Positions 61,689 through 64,000 of a stretch of 64,000 nucleotides of DNA are shown here, piece by piece. A program made the translations under genes and the position numbers. The DNA is taken from NCBI RefSeq assembly GCF_905220975.1, contig NZ_CAJNBK010000006.1, positions 298,144-362,143 of the forward strand. The letters run 5' to 3'. Numbering within the stretch: the stretch's first letter is position 1; the number at the start of each line of letters is the position of its first letter. A model generated the notes under the pieces. That model was not told the DNA's origin, made no database searches, and saw only the letters and a list, made by a program, of their open reading frames with translations. The DNA is from Paraburkholderia haematera (GTDB lineage: Bacteria > Pseudomonadota > Gammaproteobacteria > Burkholderiales > Burkholderiaceae).

Positions 61689-61750
61689 ACTATTTTGATA
61701 GTGACATGGCTTTGATTTGCCAGTATAGTCGATTTCAATTTGATAGTGAC
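61687..61750. promoter_or_regulatory. Repeated sites between HxlR and SDR genes
   Basis: TTTGATAGTGAC occurs twice, at 61694-61705 and 61739-61750 (start to start 45 bp, a little over four helical turns). The first copy is part of a dyad ACTAT-TTTG-ATAGT. This is a fitting pattern for an HxlR dimer pair controlling both divergent units. Confidence 0.6.
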
Positions 61751-61777
61751 GCGGACGGCCCGCGCAAGGAGCTTGAA

Positions 61778-62638
61778 ATGACCGACAAAAAGCATTTGGG
61801 TATCGCCCTTGTCACAGGCGCGTCTTCGGGTATCGGCCAGGCCGCGGCGCAGCGACTGGCCGAGGCCGGCTACAAGGTTTTCGGCACCAGCCGGCGGTCA
61901 AGCCCAGCGGGCGGACATCCGTTCGACATGCTGACGCTCGACGTGACGAGCGATGAATCCGTCGACGCCGCGGTCGCCCAGATTTTGCGGCGTGCCGGCC
62001 GCATCGATCTGCTCGTGAACAACGCCGGCTTCGGCGTCGCGCCCGCCGGCGCGGAAGAAAGCTCGATTGCGCAGGCCCAGTCGATCTTCGATACGAATTT
62101 CTTTGGCGTCGTCCGGATGACCCGCGCGGTCGTGCCTTACATGCGGCGCCAGGGAAGCGGCCGCATCATCAACATCGGCTCAGTGCTGGGTTTCGTGCCC
62201 ATGCCGTACGGGGCGCTCTACGCGGCAACGAAGCATGCAATTGAGGGCTATTCCGAATCGCTCGATCATGAATTGCGCGGGTGGGGCATCCGTGTGTCGG
62301 TCATCGAGCCGGCTTACACGAAGACGCCGTTCGACGCGAACTTCCTGCAACCCGACGCCACGCTCGATGCGTATCGCGAAGCCCGTGCGGTCGTCAGCAA
62401 ACGGATCAATGAAGTGATGGCAACCGCGACGGAGCCTTCGGTGGTCGCTGAGGTCGTGTTAAAGGCGGCAGTCGCGGCGAAGCCGAAGCTGCGCTACCCA
62501 GCCGGCGCGCTCGCGAGCCGTCTGCAAATGCTGCGGAGATTCGCGCCGGCCGGCCTCGTGGATGCCGGACTTCGTAAAGATCTGCGACTCGACACGATAC
62601 CTGCGTCCCAGTCGGTAAGCCCGCTTTTGCAAGAGTGA
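61778..62638 (+). CDS. SDR family oxidoreductase (copy 2 of duplicated module)
   Basis: 286-residue SDR. TGASSGIG near 14-21, GTSRRSS (basic, NADP type), VNNAGFGVAPA, NIGSVLGF catalytic Ser, YAATK Tyr/Lys, and C-terminal LRRFAPAGLVDAGLRKDLRLDT, as in the copy at 35424 (about 70 percent identity by eye). Carries about 15 extra C-terminal residues. ATG 61778 follows AAGGAG. Directly upstream of the MDR gene, as in copy 1. Confidence 0.93.
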   Translation: MTDKKHLGIALVTGASSGIGQAAAQRLAEAGYKVFGTSRRSSPAGGHPFDMLTLDVTSDESVDAAVAQILRRAGRIDLLVNNAGFGVAPAGAEESSIAQAQSIFDTNFFGVVRMTRAVVPYMRRQGSGRIINIGSVLGFVPMPYGALYAATKHAIEGYSESLDHELRGWGIRVSVIEPAYTKTPFDANFLQPDATLDAYREARAVVSKRINEVMATATEPSVVAEVVLKAAVAAKPKLRYPAGALASRLQMLRRFAPAGLVDAGLRKDLRLDTIPASQSVSPLLQE

Positions 62639-62680
62639 AAAACCATCGAGCGCCAATCACACCAGGGACCAGAAAAGCTC

Positions 62681-63682
62681 ATGAGAGCATTCATTCTCGA
62701 ACGCTACGGACGCAAGGATGGCGCGCGTATCGGCGAGGTGCCGGAGCCGCAACAACGCGACGACGACGTCTTGATTCAGGTCCACGCCGCCAGCCTTAAC
62801 GTTCTGGATTCCAAAATACGCGACGGCGAGTTCAAGCTCATTTTGCCGTATCGCTTGCCGCTGATCCTCGGCAACGATGTGGCTGGCGTGGTCGTGCGAG
62901 TTGGACCGCGTGTGCAGCGATTCAAGGTCGGCGACGAAGTCTACGCGCGGCCGGATAAAGATCGCATTGGCGCGTTTGCCGAGCTGATTGCAGTGAAAGA
63001 AGCGGACTTGTCCAGCAAGCCGAACACACTCACCATGGAAGAGGCCGCCTCCATTCCGCTGGTTGGTCTGACTGCGTGGCAAGCGTTGATCGAAAAAGCG
63101 CAGCTCCGAAAAGGACAAAAGGTTCTCATTCATGCAGGTTCCGGCGGTGTCGGAACGTTCGGGATCCAACTGGCGAAGCATCTAGGTGCATTCGTGGCGA
63201 CGACAACGAGCACGGCGAACGTGGAATGGGTGAAGCGACTCGGTGCCGACGTCGTTATCGATTACAGGAAGGACGACTTCGAGAAGATGCTTGCCGATTA
63301 TGACGTCGTGATAAACAGCCTGGACGCGGCGACGTTGCGCAAATCCCTTCGTGTGCTGAGACCCGGCGGACGGCTCATTTCCATCTCGGGGCCGCCGGAC
63401 GGTGGCTTCGGAGAGGAGCTTGGTCTGCCGCGCTTCCTCAGACTGGCGATGCTTCTACTGAGCTACCGAATCAGGAGGGAAGCTAAACGCCTCAAAGTCA
63501 GCTATTCGTTCCTGTTCATGCGGGCAAGTGGAGATCAGCTACGGCAGATCACGTCGCTCATCGACGCCGGGGTTATACGCCCAGTCGTGGATCGCATCTT
63601 TCCATTCGATTCGATCAGAGAGGCCATGGCCTACGTCGATATTGGACGGACCAAAGGCAAGGTGGTTGTCAAGATGAGGTGA
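62681..63682 (+). CDS. Quinone oxidoreductase/MDR family (copy 2)
   Basis: 333-residue medium-chain reductase. Domain layout as in copy 1: GroES-like part with PLILGNDVAGVVVRVG, Rossmann AGSGGVGTFGIQLAKHLG near 150, no structural zinc Cys. Identity to the copy at 34373 is about 65 percent by eye, including the shared insertion LSYRIRREAKRLKVSYSFLFMRASGDQL. Follows the SDR gene by 42 bp. Likely NADPH-dependent reduction of an enone, quinone or aldehyde adduct. Confidence 0.93.
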   Translation: MRAFILERYGRKDGARIGEVPEPQQRDDDVLIQVHAASLNVLDSKIRDGEFKLILPYRLPLILGNDVAGVVVRVGPRVQRFKVGDEVYARPDKDRIGAFAELIAVKEADLSSKPNTLTMEEAASIPLVGLTAWQALIEKAQLRKGQKVLIHAGSGGVGTFGIQLAKHLGAFVATTTSTANVEWVKRLGADVVIDYRKDDFEKMLADYDVVINSLDAATLRKSLRVLRPGGRLISISGPPDGGFGEELGLPRFLRLAMLLLSYRIRREAKRLKVSYSFLFMRASGDQLRQITSLIDAGVIRPVVDRIFPFDSIREAMAYVDIGRTKGKVVVKMR

Positions 63683-63955
63683 TTGGCGCGCTGCGTTACG
63701 ATGGACTTCCGCCATAGATAACAGCCAGTTCGCCTAATATGGCATTCGGGTGCGAATGGCCGTTCCGCCGCTGGAAGCAGCCGTCGGAGTTGCGGAGTGT
63801 TGAGTGGCGGATGTGGGTCGACTTCAGTCCTCCGCGTTTCCCGAGAGCAGTCGTACGATGGGCTGCGATTGGCAGGGCGTCAACGTCAGTTGAGGGTGTA
63901 ATTAGTTTTGTGTAAACGGTCATTTGGCAGGAGACTGCCAGTAACAGGAGCGACG

Positions 63956-64000
63956 ATGACCGTAGCGAAACGCAACAAACGAGTGAAACCCGATCCTGAG
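63956..64000 (+). CDS. Start of a gene cut off by the window edge
   Basis: ATG 63956 with AGGAG 5 bases upstream opens a frame MTVAKRNKRVKPDPE that runs off the edge. The first residues are basic. Product unknown. Confidence 0.55.
   Translation, partial: MTVAKRNKRVKPDPE

Noticed and set aside
1..64000. Prophage, integrated plasmid, CRISPR array or intact IS element
   Set aside because: No integrase, transposase, capsid, terminase or Cas-like protein was found and there are no regular short repeats with spacers.

Overview
The window looks like accessory chromosomal DNA of a beta-proteobacterium of the Burkholderiaceae, probably Paraburkholderia, Caballeronia or a relative. The support is the high GC content with strongly GC-ending codons, a classical Burkholderia-type trimeric porin, a DUF4148 protein, a DUF2784 protein, a persulfide dioxygenase-rhodanese fusion, and a dense mix of small catabolic modules each with its own regulator. 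I see no rRNA, tRNA, CRISPR array, phage block, plasmid origin or intact insertion sequence. Eleven transcription factors occur in 64 kb (4 AraC, 2 LysR, 2 TetR, 1 each GntR/FadR, MerR/SoxR and HxlR). This is typical of a secondary replicon or a genomic periphery.

Layout. 0-3.7 kb: end of an SDR, an AhpD-like protein, NnrU and an NRAMP metal transporter. 3.7-10.7 kb: a minus-strand uptake and catabolism block with a sugar-type ABC importer (ATPase, permease, Tat-exported binding protein), a FadR-type GntR regulator, an MFS transporter and an amidohydrolase; the promoter region of the importer carries two sites of the FadR-family operator form. 11-15.9 kb: small membrane proteins, a propeller lipoprotein, a porin and a LysR regulator. 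16-17.6 kb: a TetR/SnoaL-like/TfoX-N operon whose promoter sits in a perfect inverted repeat. 18-24.2 kb: small secreted proteins, a MerB-like protein with an altered active-site position, and a chemoreceptor. 24.9-28.7 kb: a LysR regulator, agmatine deiminase and a polyamine-binding protein, then a VOC protein. 28.9-31 kb: a large lipoprotein. 31.7-37.7 kb: AraC with two SDRs, then a TetR-SDR-quinone oxidoreductase operon with two matching operators. 37.7-40.1 kb: small membrane proteins, an MHYT remnant, and a four-gene AraC/VOC/membrane/DUF1801 operon in which every junction overlaps. 40.5-44.5 kb: 1-Cys peroxiredoxin, persulfide dioxygenase-rhodanese, NCS1 transporter, zinc-ribbon protein. 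44.6-49.8 kb: a His-rich protein, SoxR divergent from a questin-oxidase-like gene across a SoxR box, an AraC regulator, a class V aminotransferase. 50.4-60.6 kb: a catabolic island (thiolase, SDR, AraC regulator, tannase/feruloyl-esterase-like lipoprotein, aromatic-acid MFS, nitroreductase, acyl-CoA ligase, SnoaL-like protein). 60.6-64 kb: a TonB-receptor fragment, then HxlR divergent from a second copy of the SDR-quinone oxidoreductase pair.

How the genes work together. Most loci are local regulator plus effector pairs for import and oxidation of small organic compounds and for redox or electrophile stress. The clearest system-level features are the duplicated SDR-oxidoreductase module placed under two unrelated repressor families (34-37 kb and 61-64 kb), the SoxR-controlled questin oxidase homologue, and the 50-60 kb esterase/transport/CoA-ligase/thiolase island. 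Functions come from motif recognition only; no database search was run.
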